Shown piece after piece: positions 1 through 12,043 of a stretch of 64,000 nt of DNA; positions within the stretch are counted from its first letter, which is position 1; the number at the start of each line of letters is the position of its first letter. Under the pieces are notes generated by a model. The model was not told the DNA's origin. It did no database searches and saw only the letters and a program-made list of their open reading frames with translations. A program made the position numbers and the translations under genes. This DNA comes from Bimastos eiseni (Eukaryota > Annelida > Clitellata > Crassiclitellata > Lumbricidae). Where the stretch lies: contig OY365817.1 of NCBI GenBank assembly GCA_959347315.1, positions 5,663,731 to 5,727,730 of the forward strand, read 5' to 3'.

Positions 1-345
1 GCATGTATACATGTATGTATGTATGTATGTATACATGTATGTATGTATGTATACATGTATGTATGTATGTATACATGTATGTATGTATACATGTATGTAT
101 GTATGTATGTATGTATGTATACATGTATGTATGTATGTATGTATACATGTATGTATGTATGTATGTATGTATACATGTATGTATGTATATATACATGTAT
201 GTATGTATGTATACATGTATGTATGTATAAATGTATGTATGTATGTATACATACATACATGTATGTATACATGTATGTATGTATGTATACATGTATGTAT
301 GTATGTATACATGTATGTATGTACACATTATATATATACATGCAT
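1..345. repeat. ATGT/ATAC tetranucleotide microsatellite
   Basis: Nearly uninterrupted tetranucleotide array of GTAT units with interspersed ATAC, running off the left edge of the window. It is open in several frames on the plus strand only because the period-4 repeat lacks stop codons, giving repetitive Met-Tyr-Val-Cys peptides. No gene is inferred. Confidence 0.95.
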
Positions 346-479
346 GACAGTGGCAAATATGTTGCGAAGGCATCCTGAGCCCAGAGCTCCACCAAATGGT
401 CCGACATGACTGTCAGCCACTGTATTTATTTATTTATTTATTTATTATTGAAATTCGACAACGCCCTTCTTCCAACCTT

Positions 480-664
480 TTTTGCTCAGAAGTGCATACA
501 CACGCCTCAACGGCGCAACTGCAGTTGTACTGCAGAGCAATGGTGCACGAAGGACTTGCTCAAGGTCCCTACACAGTGACTTCCGGATGAGGGTCGAACT
601 CAAACACTCAGCGTACACTGAACCTTACGGGCTGACCGCTCTAATCGATTGGCCACTGTGCTTG
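480..664 (-). mobile_element. tRNA-derived SINE, copy 1
   Basis: Read on the minus strand, the sequence starts near 664 with a tRNA-like head: an A-box-like stretch (TGGCCAATCGATTAG) and a B-box-like stretch (AGTTCGACCCTC), followed by a shared tail containing 'cttgctcaaggtccctacac' on the plus strand. The same order recurs at about 8,060-8,246, 11,420-11,530 and 42,320-42,373. Pol III internal promoters of this layout are typical of tRNA-derived SINEs. The exact 3' end is uncertain. Confidence 0.75.
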
Positions 665-2530
665 TATCTGATGCCACCGTCGGCCACTGACTCTTCCCAG
701 TTAGAAATAATGATGTCTAGAAACAACCGGATATCAGGACTTAGTATTCATGGCCGAAATGCAAGTCCTCGCCTGACAAAGCAGCACATCAACAAGCTGT
801 TCATACCCAGAATTCCTCCCTCTAAGATAACCATTAAGCTTTCATTATCGAAGGTGTATCCGCAATTTCCGCATACTGTCATCTAAATCTGAACTTCTAT
901 AGTGCTAGAGCCATCATAAAGACACTCGGTTGGTCGGTCAGGGTGGCGAACCAATGGCACATCTGCCTTCAATTGTACACATACCCATTCTTTGAGAATT
1001 GAGGGTGTCCCTCAAAATTTTTAACTTCAATTACATGATTGCTGCTCTAGGAATGCACATTTTCTTTTAATGAGGATTTTATGTTCCAACCTTTCTAATA
1101 ATGCATCATCTCTCTTTTTTTAACACTTCGTCAATATGAGAAAAATAATTACATACAGAATTCCGAGGGGCATGCGAGGGTAGTCCTTTGGCATGCTCCC
1201 TTAATAGGCACCCTGCCATCCGTGCACCAGGTATCACTCGGTGCATGTCAGTACTAAGTAACATTGATTACCAGGCCACATACTGGAGTGATTGCAGCTG
1301 AAAAGACCCCAGAAGAGCAGACAACCAGCAGAAAGGACAACCAGAACCTTATGAGAAAGTGCATTGCAATCTATATAACCAAATAAAGATACAGTAAATA
1401 ATATTATGAATATGAATTATATTCAATGCTTCACTGACATCAGTTACAATGTATCAGTTGGGAAACACATTAACTACAACTGACGGCAACATATCAATAT
1501 TACGTCCTTTGAGACTGATGGTGGTGGCGGCGACGACGATGATGATGATGATTTTACATTAAAAATACATATACATACATACATACATTTTCCAATTGTT
1601 ATGACTTTGTGGTTCCACATGCTCGCACTGCTACCAGACAAAATGTAGCTTACTCAATTGTGAGTCCCAGACTTCCAATGTTTAGAATAGCCTCCCATCT
1701 GACCTGCGCTCTCTCCTGCACAACCTGTCTACTGTCTAGCTCTTTCTATAAACTTCTCTTTGACCAGGTCTCGGCTTTTCCAATTGTTCGCTAAGCCATA
1801 GCTTTAACTAAAAGTCTCTTCCATCTTTCTGCTATCAATCCAGGGATAATTTCCTTAACAAAAAATAAAATTAGAAATAGCAATAACGATTTCATTAAGG
1901 AAACCAAGAATTTAAAGTAGAAATTATTTTTACTGAGAAAACGAAACTAGGAAAGATATAATGAATTATTTGCCAAAGTAAAATTATGAACGAAATTTGG
2001 AAATGTTTTCCGAACTAAAATCATTTTTCTTGTCCTTGTCATCTGTGATCCCTTCAACCTTGAATCGTGGATTTCTAGTGGAATCATTTTCTCCAGGTCT
2101 ATCCAAAGCAAAAACTCCAGCCACCAATTGATGTCCTGCATGATCTCTATCAGCCGCAGTTTCAATCTCTAACCAACCAGAGTCTGATCATTTGAACCCA
2201 TTTCCAGCTGCTGCCTCTTTCCTCTAGTACTAGATCCAACCACAGCACCAATTATAAGAAGAACAGGATTCCTGCTCCTCTTGTCAGCTAATGTGTAGCA
2301 GCAGGTGTTGCCTTTCCATGTCCAATTGTACAATCATTTATAGAATGCACAATTTCATCTGCACTAGGTGAAACTAAGGTCACAAACAACATCAAAATCG
2401 TCGTCCAGCAGAAGCAACCAAGACTGTTTAACCTGTCAACTGGATTTCTATTCAGTAGACGGTAGATGCAAAAGAGAATAATATTAACCCATTTATTGGC
2501 AAGCAACATTTTTAAAACCTATCCCTACAC
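665..2530. other. Intergenic, no confident gene
   Basis: No conserved coding exon is recognised. Small microsatellites lie near 1,530-1,590 (GAT then CATA repeats). An exon-like open stretch on the minus strand (about 1,967-2,189) is discussed in the findings but is not called as a gene. Confidence 0.5.
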
Positions 2531-2534
2531 AGCA

Positions 2535-3000
2535 AGCAAATTTTATGTCTGCATATATATGTATGTATGTATATGTTTGCATGTTTGTATGTATGTATAT
2601 ATGTATAATGTATATATGTATAGATGTGTGTATATATATATGTATATGTATGTATATACATATGTAATTTATGTATCTATATGTATATATATGTATAATA
2701 TGTATATATATGTATGTATATATGTATGCAGACATGTATATATGTATGTATATATACTATATATATACATATATGCATAGATGCATATATGTATATATAT
2801 ATGTAGTTTATGGTTTTATATATATATAAATGTAATTTATGTAGGCCTGTATATGTATATATATTAATCTATATATATATATGTATGTGTATGTATGTAT
2901 TTGTAAATATATGTGTACTTATGTATATGTATGTATATGAGGGTGTGTATCAGTGTATGTTGTATGTCTGCCTGTGTGAGTGTGTATGTGTATATGAAGC
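2535..3000. repeat. TA/TG-rich microsatellite tract
   Basis: Long run of alternating TATATG and TGTATG units with little other content. Overlapping open frames on both strands encode only Tyr/Val/Ile/Met/Cys repeats and are a by-product of composition. Confidence 0.9.
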
Positions 3001-3734
3001 AGGAAAATTACTTTCATTGATATAATACGTGAGGTGAAGAAAGCAGAGGCAAAAGGCCTGTAATAAAATTATTGATCGTGTCACTACGCAGAGAGAGTTA
3101 GTGACATGTCACAGTGACAACGTTTGTTCTTCTGGCGTCGCTTCGCTTTATCAGCAAACACAGTCTATAATGTGTCAGGTGAACTTAGTACAAAGAAATT
3201 ATTCCAGAGGATGGACTGATGACGCAAGTCTACACTGAACGAACAGCAGCAGCCCAGCAGCTGCCCAGCAGCTGCCATTCGATATTGCACCAGTTTTTGT
3301 TTAGGTAAAAATAGAAAATTAGGCCAACTGTTGTTATGTATATCCTACGATTGTCAAGTTTCAAAAGATTCCTTCAAATTCATTCTTATCCTAAATGAGG
3401 CAATTTCAATGATAGCTATACATTAAGAATCATAAAGTGCAGCATATGTATGAAAAACTTGAGATAACACTTTCAGATAGAAATGGATGACTGGCAAATG
3501 ACAGATGATATGACGCTGGTGACATGCTACTGCATATAAGGTTCACTTAGAGCAGACTTCAATTGGCAAATGTTCAAACATCTCTATCATCTTCAGCAGT
3601 TTACACTGGGTATAAAAATTGTTCAGTATCAGGTCTCACAAAACATGAATTGAATGTGACATTGTATATGACATTTGTAAAAATCAGTTTAGAACTGTGA
3701 AAGCAACGAGATAAGTCGGCGGTAAATTATACAA

Positions 3735-4483
3735 GGGTCATAATTACATAACGCTCGAAGGTGGGTGGGTGGGGTGCTAGAAAACGTTATGAAACGTTAC
3801 GGAGGTGGGTGGCTAGGTAAGCTGAACGTTACATGACGCTTTTTGATTTTATATTAATTAACTAAAAATATTAAATCTAAACTATAAACCAAAGATCAAC
3901 CTTTTCTTTGGTCCGCGAAATCTCACGAACGGAACGCTCTGGTGATAAAAAATTTCTACAAAATATGTTCTTCTCCCAATTTCTCAGCTAAGGTGAATAT
4001 TTTCAGGAAGGGGGGCCTAATTTTATGCGTCATAGGAAGCCTACGAAAGCGTTGTGAAATTCAATATGCACATCAAGTCTGTTTGTTGTATTATGATCAA
4101 TTTAAATATTTGGGAGACACTCGCCTTGGTTGAGCAAGACACAATCAGGGCACACCAGCTGAGTTCAAAATTCAGTCCCAAGCAATTCTTATAAATTGAC
4201 ACTAAAATAGTGTTCAGCCTAATAGCATATACACGGTGGTGCAATCAAAGTTCAAACATAATATCAAATAGCCTATTATAATTATTGTATTATGTACTAT
4301 TGATGATTAAAACCGCAGTACAAATTTGGATACCTGGAACAATATTAGTAAAGCTACACTGGGTTTTGTTAACAATAATTGTGTAACGCTGAGGGGTGGG
4401 TCTATAGTAACATTACGATGCATTACAGAGTGGGTGGGTCAAAAACGCCCATTTTCAGTGTTACGTAATAATGCAACGACCCC
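3735..4483. mobile_element. Non-autonomous DNA transposon, GGGTC termini
   Basis: The left end reads GGGTCATAATTACATAACGC and the right end, reverse-complemented, reads GGGGTCGTTGCATTATTACG, followed by a matching subterminal block (GTAACAC and a GGGTGGGT-rich stretch on each side). This gives imperfect terminal inverted repeats about 749 bp apart. No transposase is visible between them. The G-rich ends resemble Harbinger/ISL2EU-type elements, but no clear target-site duplication is seen, so the superfamily is not settled. Confidence 0.6.
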
Positions 4484-4951
4484 AATATTGTTATATCAGA
4501 GTATTATTATTATTTTGTTTATTACTACTATAAAAAATATTATTATTATTATTATTAATCATTTTTATTCTTACAGAAATTTCGTATAGCACCCCCTCAA
4601 GATTGCCTAGTAAGGAGCGCCGTTATAGATACATTCTTAGATATAATATCCATCAAGGTACAAATCTTGTTGATTGAATGTCAGTGTGCCTTGAAAAATA
4701 AGAATATCTGGAAAGCAGGCTAGAGCAGTCTTACAATGTTATGTAGCAAATTATTTATATTGTATCCTTTGAGCATCTGCAAAGTGCACCCACTTGCATT
4801 GCATGGTGATCTTATTGGATCTAAACAACTTAGACTGCTGGCAGTTGATTGCATGTCAAAATGCCAGTTCAGCTGAATCAATTGAACGAGTATTTATATT
4901 ATATGGAAGAGGCAGATGCCACGAGTAGGTACACACACTCTCTCAAACACG

Positions 4952-5791
4952 AGGAGCTGTACTGATTAATCGGCCGGCCAGCCAATTAATCCGGTCGATT
5001 ATAGACATATCGGCAATAACGGCAAGATAATCAGCGCCGACATTTAAAAAAAATTATTTTATTTTATAATATTATTTTCACTATAAAAAAGCAAAATGAC
5101 GACAGCAACATCACTGGGTCTGTGAAGGACGGTATTTCGTTCCGTTCCCATATCGTGTCATCGAGCCAATGGCTTCAGACCAGTGGTGAGACCACACAGT
5201 TTGCTAGTATAGACCGTGAGAACGTGTCAACATAGGTCTTGTGCAGAGTGAGTCATAGTGCCCTTAAGGGCCAAGGAATGGCTGGCCAATTCAAGCCAAG
5301 GAACGGCTGGTCAATTCAACAGAGAAACCGATGAATATACATCGTGGAGGCATGTCTAATGAATACATTTTAGCTGCCAATCAGATCTCTCCAAGATCTG
5401 TGTCAGTCGTCTGAGAGGCTGAGACTAGATGGGTGGCTGTGAATAGGACAGCAGTGCCTTGGTCTTTAATTACCCTGGGCACAGTTCGACGGGAGGGGGG
5501 TGGTGTGACTAATCTGTATTGCCTGCCTAGGATTAGTCCTCAACTACGTGCATACGTCTCCTACAGAACAAGTGTTTGCTTGTATCACAACAATAGGCAG
5601 TAGCAGGTCTATCTTTTAAAACCGGACATCTTGGGAAACACAATGAAATAATCGGCTAAATAATCGGCTAAATAATCGGGTATCGGCAAATCGGCTAAAT
5701 AATCGGCTAAATAATCGGGTATCGGCAAATGAATAATCGGCAATAATCGGTATCGGCATAATCGGCAAAAAGTGATATCGGTACAGCTCTA
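4952..5791. mobile_element. hAT-like MITE family A, copy 1
   Basis: Starts with AGGAGCTGTACTGATTAATC and ends with ATCGGTACAGCTCTA, an inverted pair that matches the ends of copies at 44,464-45,245 and 58,884-59,595. The interior shares blocks with the copy at 58.9 kb (for example 'aacataggtcttgtgcagag'). It holds a small array of 'aataatcggcta' units near 5,645-5,745. The flanking duplication is not clear in this copy. No transposase frame is present. Confidence 0.8.
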
Positions 5792-6000
5792 GAGGAGACC
5801 ATCAGATGGTAAGAGGAAGACAGTTTGTCTAACCGCTTAATGGCAGCAATGTCAGAACCCAAGCATGAATGACATTAATTACAATCCTAACAGCCTAACT
5901 TTTCAACAACTTTAAAACTTGCCGCCAATTGGTGTGATGACATTCAAATAGTCATTTCTGGTGATTTATTGGAAAGGACTTGCTCTGATCAGAAATCATA

Positions 6001-6056
6001 ATGATGATGATGATGATGACGATGATGACGATGATTATGATAACGACGACGATGAT
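6001..6056. repeat. GAT trinucleotide microsatellite
   Basis: Short ATG/ATGACG repeat. Its only significance is that it is one of several trinucleotide tracts in this part of the window. Confidence 0.85.
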
Positions 6057-6244
6057 AGCTTTTTCATCACGCTCTTCTTTCAGCAGAGTTCCTCAATCAC
6101 AAAAGCAACAAATCAAAACAGCGACTGACCCTCTATGGTGACCTATCAATGATCCACCATTTACTCAATTTCACATGTCATCTGAAAACTCTACACTTAA
6201 CTTCCAGCTCCTCTTTCACTCAGTCGGTTGATGTTTCGTTCCTG

Positions 6245-6712
6245 CATGCTTCTTCTGCTTCTTCTGCTTCTTCTACTGCTTCTACTGCTTCTACTGCTTC
6301 TTCTGCTTCTTCTACTGCTTCTTCTGCTTCTTTTACTGCTTCTACTGCTTCTTCTACTGCTTCTACTGCTTCTTCTACTGCTTCTACTGCTTCTACTGCT
6401 TCTTCTACTGCTTCTACTGCTTCTACTGCTTCTTCTACTGCTTCTACTGCTTCTTCTACTGCTTTTACTGCTTCTTCTACTGCTTCTACTGCTTCTTCTA
6501 CTGCTTCTTCTGCTTCTTCTACTGCTTCTACTGCTCCTACTGCTTCTTCTACTGCTTCTACTGCTTCTTCTACTTCTTCTACTGCTTCTTCTACTGCTTC
6601 TTCTACTGCTTCTACTGCTTCTTCTACTGCTTCTTCTATTGCTTCTACTGCTTCTACTGCTTCTACTGCTTCTACTGCTTCTTCTACTGCTTCTACTGCT
6701 TCTGCTGCCTCT
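6245..6712. repeat. Trinucleotide array of GCT, TCT and ACT
   Basis: About 470 bp built from GCT, TCT and ACT triplets arranged as GCTTCT and GCTTCTACT words of varying order. Because every unit is a multiple of three, several frames remain open at once: one reads Ala-Ser-Thr-Ala-Ser, one is pure Leu, and the minus strand reads Arg-Ser-Ser. No flanking conserved domain supports translation, so it is treated as a mutable triplet repeat. Confidence 0.85.
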
Positions 6713-6739
6713 GCAGATGTGGTGCACCTATCATAAATT

Positions 6740-8050
6740 TATTCCCAGTTAATCACACGTTGAATTTCGATCACAGTTCCTAGAAATGGAGACACATTTT
6801 GGCTGATTTACGGTAACTGGTGGCTGCAGTCACCGTTGTATAGAAATCCATGGAGTCCCATAGAACCATCGCAGACGCCACAAAGTCCTCATACACCATA
6901 CAGGAACAGACACAACATTAACCCTCACAGTCTATGGGCAGTAAATCTGTTGCAAGCCATCAGAGGCCGTAAATTGTGATTACTTGCATGAAGCATAAAC
7001 CTTCTGATGAATAAATTGGTGATGCAAACGGAAATGAAAACCAAAATGAACAATAAAGAAATTACAGCAAATCATAACAATGCAACGACTGTTTAGTTTA
7101 GTATTGTTATCCAAGAAATGAAACTCAGAACTGATATGAATATACCATTTGTCATTTGCAACAATATCAACTACCAAAATTTATATTTAAAAAAATAAAA
7201 CACTAAATAGATATGAATATGCCATTGTTTGAAATATCAACGGTACTTGTCTGTTGTATGACCCCCAATTTTTTTCATTATCGTTATCAATTTTTTATCT
7301 CCTTTATTAAAAAGTAAGCATCATGAGGGTCGGTTAGAGTCAGGGTAGACTTCGTGAGGGTAGATTAGAGTTAGATTTAGGGTTATTGTAATTTATAGAT
7401 ATACGGTGTCAGAGCAGGGTCGTGACTCCTTATTGATAATTTTTTTACGTGTTCAGCCATAGAAGTATCAGTTTTATATTATTATGGGCCAAAGTTTCAG
7501 CCAAAAATAATTTATTCTTATTCAAAATAAAGAAAACGGACATGGAAATCATTTGCATAACATAAACTAAACATTAACTAGAGAAGTTTAAACAAATAGA
7601 AAAGTGATTCAAGAACTAAATTTTGGGGTCAAATGTCAGACAAGTACCATATCAACTCCCATAGAATTTCAAGAAATAAAACTCTAAAGTTTCTAAACAT
7701 ATGAATATAGTCAATATACCATAAAAAATCTGATAATCGGTTTGCCACAAAAACGGATATTAACAACCCTATCAACAACAACAACAACATTATTATTATT
7801 ATTATTATTTATATTATTATTATTATTATTATCATAATTACCAATACTCCAAATGCAGTATGACTGTTCTTACTTTTAACCAATAATTATGAACTTAGAT
7901 TTTTGAGAGCCATGCCTAGTGCATCTGGTTCAACTTTGTATGACAAATTGACGATATTCAGTATTTCAGTTACACGTTGAGTGTCTGAGTTAGCAAGTTA
8001 ACTGAGTCTTTAGTTACAATACAATGCAACTCGGCATTTATGACGCATTT
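6740..8050. other. Intergenic, no gene recognised
   Basis: AT-rich sequence without recognisable exons or element ends. A short ATT microsatellite lies near 7,788-7,832. Confidence 0.5.
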
Positions 8051-8059
8051 TATCACAAC

Positions 8060-8246
8060 AAGTCGTGCTCGAAAGCACGCACACGTCTCGACGACACAAC
8101 TGCAGTTGTAATGCAGAGCAACTGTGTGCAAAGGACTTGCTCAAGGTCCCTACACAGTGACTCCTCGGACGAGAGTCGAACCCGCTCACTCAGCGCACAC
8201 TGAACGTTACGTGCTGACCGCTTTAACTGCTCGGCCACCATGCCTC
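8060..8246 (-). mobile_element. tRNA-derived SINE, copy 2 (best preserved)
   Basis: On the minus strand the head carries a good A box (TGGCCGAGCAGT, at 8,226-8,237) and B box (GGTTCGACTCT, ending near 8,172), spaced as in tRNA genes with an extra arm (Leu/Ser-like). The tail holds the family block seen in the other copies. This is the most intact Pol III promoter of the four copies in the window. Confidence 0.8.
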
Positions 8247-8439
8247 TAGCAGACAAAGTCGGTCCCAAGGCAGAGGAAATTTGTTGGTAATTTATAAAGC
8301 GAAATGAATTGCCTTGCACTTGGTAGCAGTCATTCCTCCATACTAGTAAACATTTCTTATTAGGCGGCGGCTGTCATTGAAAGTCATCATTAAGCAACTA
8401 ATTGCCAGTCTCCAGCTTTGTTGTCTCAGCTTGCATGGA

Positions 8440-8605
8440 TCTGACAGAGTGGGAAGGAGGAGGCAGCAGGGGCAATCAAAGAATCAGAAGGAGGAGGATG
8501 AAGACATGGAGGAAAAGAAGGTGGAGGAAGAAGAGAACGAGAGGAGGAGGAGGAGTCGAGGAGGATGAAAACGAGAATGAGGAGACGGGAAAGAAGAAGT
8601 AAAGA
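8440..8605. repeat. Purine-rich GGA/GAA tract
   Basis: Imperfect GAGGAGG / GAAGAAG run on the plus strand. It gives Glu/Arg/Lys-rich open frames on the plus strand and Ser/Leu-rich ones on the minus strand, without a conserved domain; interpreted as simple sequence. Confidence 0.7.
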
Positions 8606-8816
8606 ACACAAAAAATGTTTACACAAACTTATGGACATTTTCCACTGTTACAAATGAAAAAAAAACCAATAACAAGTGCAAAACAAACAATCCACAGTTG
8701 AAACCAATTCATAACAAAACCTGAAACTTAATTCAATGCCCATAGAGTAACTGTCATATTAACTGCAATGAAACATATATATATCACCAAAGCCTAACCA
8801 ACCAAATGAGGCAGAC

Positions 8817-9294
8817 TAGGATTGCCAACTCTGAACAAATCCATTCCATAACTAATTTCCAACATGATGAATTTGGTTTCCAACTTCGAAGAAACACATT
8901 CCGGGACATTTCCCAGTTCCCACTGTGACGAATGACAGACCAACAAAAAACCAAACCCGCGAAGTTTCTGCATTCTGCTAGCCCGGGCGTTGCGTTTATG
9001 AAATTATGCATTTCGAATGAAGTTTGTGACTTCGAGTCCTTAGTCTCCTTACTCGAAAGTCGATTAGTAATTATGATTATGAACATTGAGAATTAAGATT
9101 TTGTATTAGAGCATTGCTCAAGCCATGTTGCTTGCTTAGATTTGGATAATGTCATTGAATCGCATGACCTGTTGTAATTACTCAGGCCTGCCTTTTCCTG
9201 GATTCCGGGACAAACTTGGTATTGCCCGGGACACGGGACGGCCTGGGTCCATTCCGGGACTGTCCCAGCCATTCCAGGATGGGTGGCAACCTTA
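8817..9294. mobile_element. Possible hAT-like element with TARGG ends
   Basis: The left end TAGGATTGCC and right end (reverse complement TAAGGTTGCC) form an inverted pair. The adjacent octamers aggcagac and aggcaacc match at 6 of 8 positions, compatible with a decayed 8-bp hAT duplication. A longer direct repeat, accaaccaaatgaggca, also flanks both sides (about 8,798 and 9,304). There is no coding capacity. Confidence 0.5.
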
Positions 9295-9307
9295 AGGCAA
9301 CCTTACC

Positions 9308-9344
9308 AACCAAATGAGGCATTGAGGAAATGCCTCATTTGGTT
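9308..9344. repeat. Perfect 16-bp hairpin
   Basis: The arms AACCAAATGAGGCATT and AATGCCTCATTTGGTT are exact reverse complements around a 5-nt loop. It directly abuts the element ending at 9,294. Confidence 0.8.
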
Positions 9345-9665
9345 TACTCCGGAAGAACCCGCTGACCCTACAACGGGGTGGGGGAGGTGTCTTAACATGT
9401 GCACCACGATACCGCTACATATTTTCCAACTGATCGGACTGCACTGGATGCCCTCATAATGAGGAAAGCATTCTGTAAGGCTAGCAGGAATCATTAAACA
9501 AAGGCCTATAGCAAGGCAGAATAGGAAACATATCAATGATGACTATAATAAGCTCAGCTAAGAAATCCAGATGTTATCACAAATAGAACTAAATCACAGA
9601 GAAAAACAAATCCAGTAGAATGTGATGACTGTTTCTAATACTATTATTATTATTATTATTATTAC

Positions 9666-9985
9666 AGTTGCATTTCAGTAAATGTTATAAGAGTTTTTTC
9701 TATAGATAGCTTTCCTCTCTCCGTGTCTAGCAGGTTATTTGAAACACTGATACAAAAGTTAATCATCATCATCATCATCGTTATTATTACTATTATTAAT
9801 ATTATCATCATCATTATTATTATTGCAACATTTAATGATATATGTTACTTATAACTGCAATGACCATTGGTGCCTTTAAAGATAATAGTTGTATTTCAGT
9901 AAATGTTATAAGAGTTTCTTCTATAGATAGCTTTCCTCTCTCTGTGTTTAGCAGGTTATTTGAAGCATTGATAGAAAAGTTAAAC
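9666..9985 (+). repeat. Direct duplication of a roughly 100-bp block
   Basis: The block starting 'ttgcatttcagtaaatg' at about 9,667 recurs at about 9,891 with a few substitutions, separated by ATT/ATC microsatellites. Both copies share 'tatagatagctttcctctct'. Its origin is unknown; a repeat fragment is likely. Confidence 0.7.
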
Positions 9986-10589
9986 ATGTGTCATGTTTCC
10001 TTTTGTCATTTTTACTTGGATAACGGTTATTGTGGATATATTATATGTAGACATCGTTAGAATAAGGTCATCTGCATACATGCATACATTTTTCCAAAAT
10101 TCTACACCCATATCTGGAACCACATACACCTAGCTTATCAATTATGTCGATGACATACACAGCAAACAAAACAGGCGATAGAACACCACCCTGCTAACAC
10201 CACAGGTTAGAGTGATCATGTTGCCCCACAATATGACACTGTGTGATAACAAGGATCATTAGCACTTCCCTCCTCCTTTATCCAGGCTTGGGACTGGCAC
10301 TGTCACTGTCACAGTGTGAACAGCAGGAGAGTTAACAAATAAACAAATATGAACTATGCATATAATTATTATATGAGGCACAGAATTTTCAATGTTTAGA
10401 TGAAACATGCAGAACAAGACTCACAATAATTGAAATCCTCAATGTTATGATGCACAGTATCCATTTCTTAGACACTTCTTATCCATACACCCATTAAACT
10501 TATTTATCTAGCACTAATTATGCTATGCATGATGAAGTAATCGAAGGCAGACAGACTGAGAGAGGCTGATAGAAAGGATAGAGTAAAAA

Positions 10590-10619
10590 CCTCTTATTGA
10601 CTGCTTAGTCAATAAGAGG
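10590..10619. repeat. Perfect 12-bp hairpin
   Basis: Arms CCTCTTATTGAC and GTCAATAAGAGG with a 6-nt loop. No coding context. Confidence 0.75.
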
Positions 10620-10682
10620 ATTATTAGTAGCAAAACTAATAGAATAAAGGGCTAGAAGAACATATGTTACTGATCAACCACA

Positions 10683-10845
10683 GACGGTGACGGTGGTGGT
10701 GGTGGTGGTGGTGATAATGATGATGATGATAACGATGACGATGATGACGACGATGATGATGGTGGTGGTGATAATGATGATGATTATCATCATCATTATC
10801 ACGATGATGATGATGACGATGACGATGATGATGATGATGATGACT
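10683..10845. repeat. GAT/GGT trinucleotide microsatellite
   Basis: Mixed GGT, GAT and GAC triplets; the minus strand reads as poly-His with Asp/Arg. Interpreted as simple sequence. Confidence 0.85.
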
Positions 10846-11419
10846 CCAGACATAGGCCACTAAATACATACACACATCGTATAGTTTTGCAACTTGCTAT
10901 AACCCATTCTGTCTGCAATAGTTGGACAGTGAGGATTAAGAATTAGATGAGAAACCAGGGCTTAAAGTGTGCCTGGACGGTCATGGACGGCGTCCAGGCA
11001 CTTACTTTCAAGGCTGGACACCGTCCTGTCACTTATTTAGCCAGCAGAGTCCGGACGCCGTCCATGAGCGTCCATGCAACAGTGCATTGCTCTGTAAAAG
11101 AGAAGGAAAAAAATGTCACGCTCTGCACGTTTATAAACTTTATTCTCACAACTTTCAAAACGATGCCAGCGTCAGTGGCCCCTTGTCGACAATTTCACAA
11201 AGGAAAGCAATTCTCTGTAGGCCTATGCTTTAAATTACAACAAATATTTCATGAACAAATAAATGACGACTAAATAATGGTTGATGGGCAAAAACCCTAA
11301 CGAATGATAAAAAAATTATATTTTTCGCCCATTGTATTTGGTTAAATAGAAGTTGGATTGATAATAATAATGTCTGCAAATCCAGCTTTTAGTTAGGAAG
11401 AACCATTTTTACCAATTCA

Positions 11420-11530
11420 ACTTGCTCAAGGTCCCTACACAGTGACTCCTCGGATGAGGGTTGAACCCGCTCACTCAGCGCACACTGAGCGTTACGGGCC
11501 GACCACTCTAATCAATCGGCCACCGTGCCA
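11420..11530 (-). mobile_element. tRNA-derived SINE, copy 3 (fragment)
   Basis: Contains the family block 'cttgctcaaggtccctacac' and the minus-strand tRNA-like head (GGTTCAACCCTC as B box, TGGCCGATTGATTAG as A-box region). It is nested in the composite hAT-like element and is absent from the second copy of that element, so it arrived later in this copy. Confidence 0.75.
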
Positions 11531-11580
11531 CAATATGCAATTGGTGCTTTGCAATCTATAGTTCAAACTTTTTTACACTA

Positions 11581-12043
11581 GGGGCCGTCCATAAATGACG
11601 TCAAGAGCCTATGGGAGGGGTCACAAATTTTCGACGATGAGTGACAAGGGGGAGAGGGGGCTGAAATACGTATTTTATTAAAAACTTACACTCATTTAAA
11701 CAAGTTCCACTTAATCAGTAGTAGTTGTTACCACAATTAAACAACACTAATTATGATTATGATAGTCTTTCATCCTGAGTATGCATAAGATTATAATCAC
11801 TATAAGCTACTTAATTTCTCCATTTTTCTTTGTTCTACTATTGTAATTTGAAATATTTTATAGTTAAAATTAAATTTTTTGATAATTCTAAGAAAATTTG
11901 TATTACATTCTGGACATCTGGTTTGATTTTGGGGGTTGTCAGGGCCATATTTGAAGGGGTCATGGCATTTGTGACGACGTGTGCCGAAGGGGGAGGGGTA
12001 AAAAATCGTCCAAAATTGCGTGACGTCATTTATGGACAGGCAC
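11581..12043. mobile_element. Harbinger-like MITE nested in the hAT-like element
   Basis: The left end GGGGCCGTCCATAAATGACG is mirrored at the right (reverse complement TGTCCATAAATGACGTCACG). Preceded by CTA; the right flank is degraded. The family matches 31,185-31,711, where a clean TTA duplication is present. It sits at the same internal position as the element at 29,280-30,109. Confidence 0.7.

Noticed and set aside
1..3000. CRISPR-like arrays suggested by regular repeats
   Set aside because: The repeats are period-4 or period-6 microsatellites without distinct spacers, in a eukaryotic genome.
6197..6752. Long Leu-only, Arg/Ser and Ala/Ser/Thr open frames
   Set aside because: All arise from a triplet microsatellite; no start context, domain or splice evidence.
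10636..10875. Poly-His open frame on the minus strand
   Set aside because: Pure GAT/GGT microsatellite.
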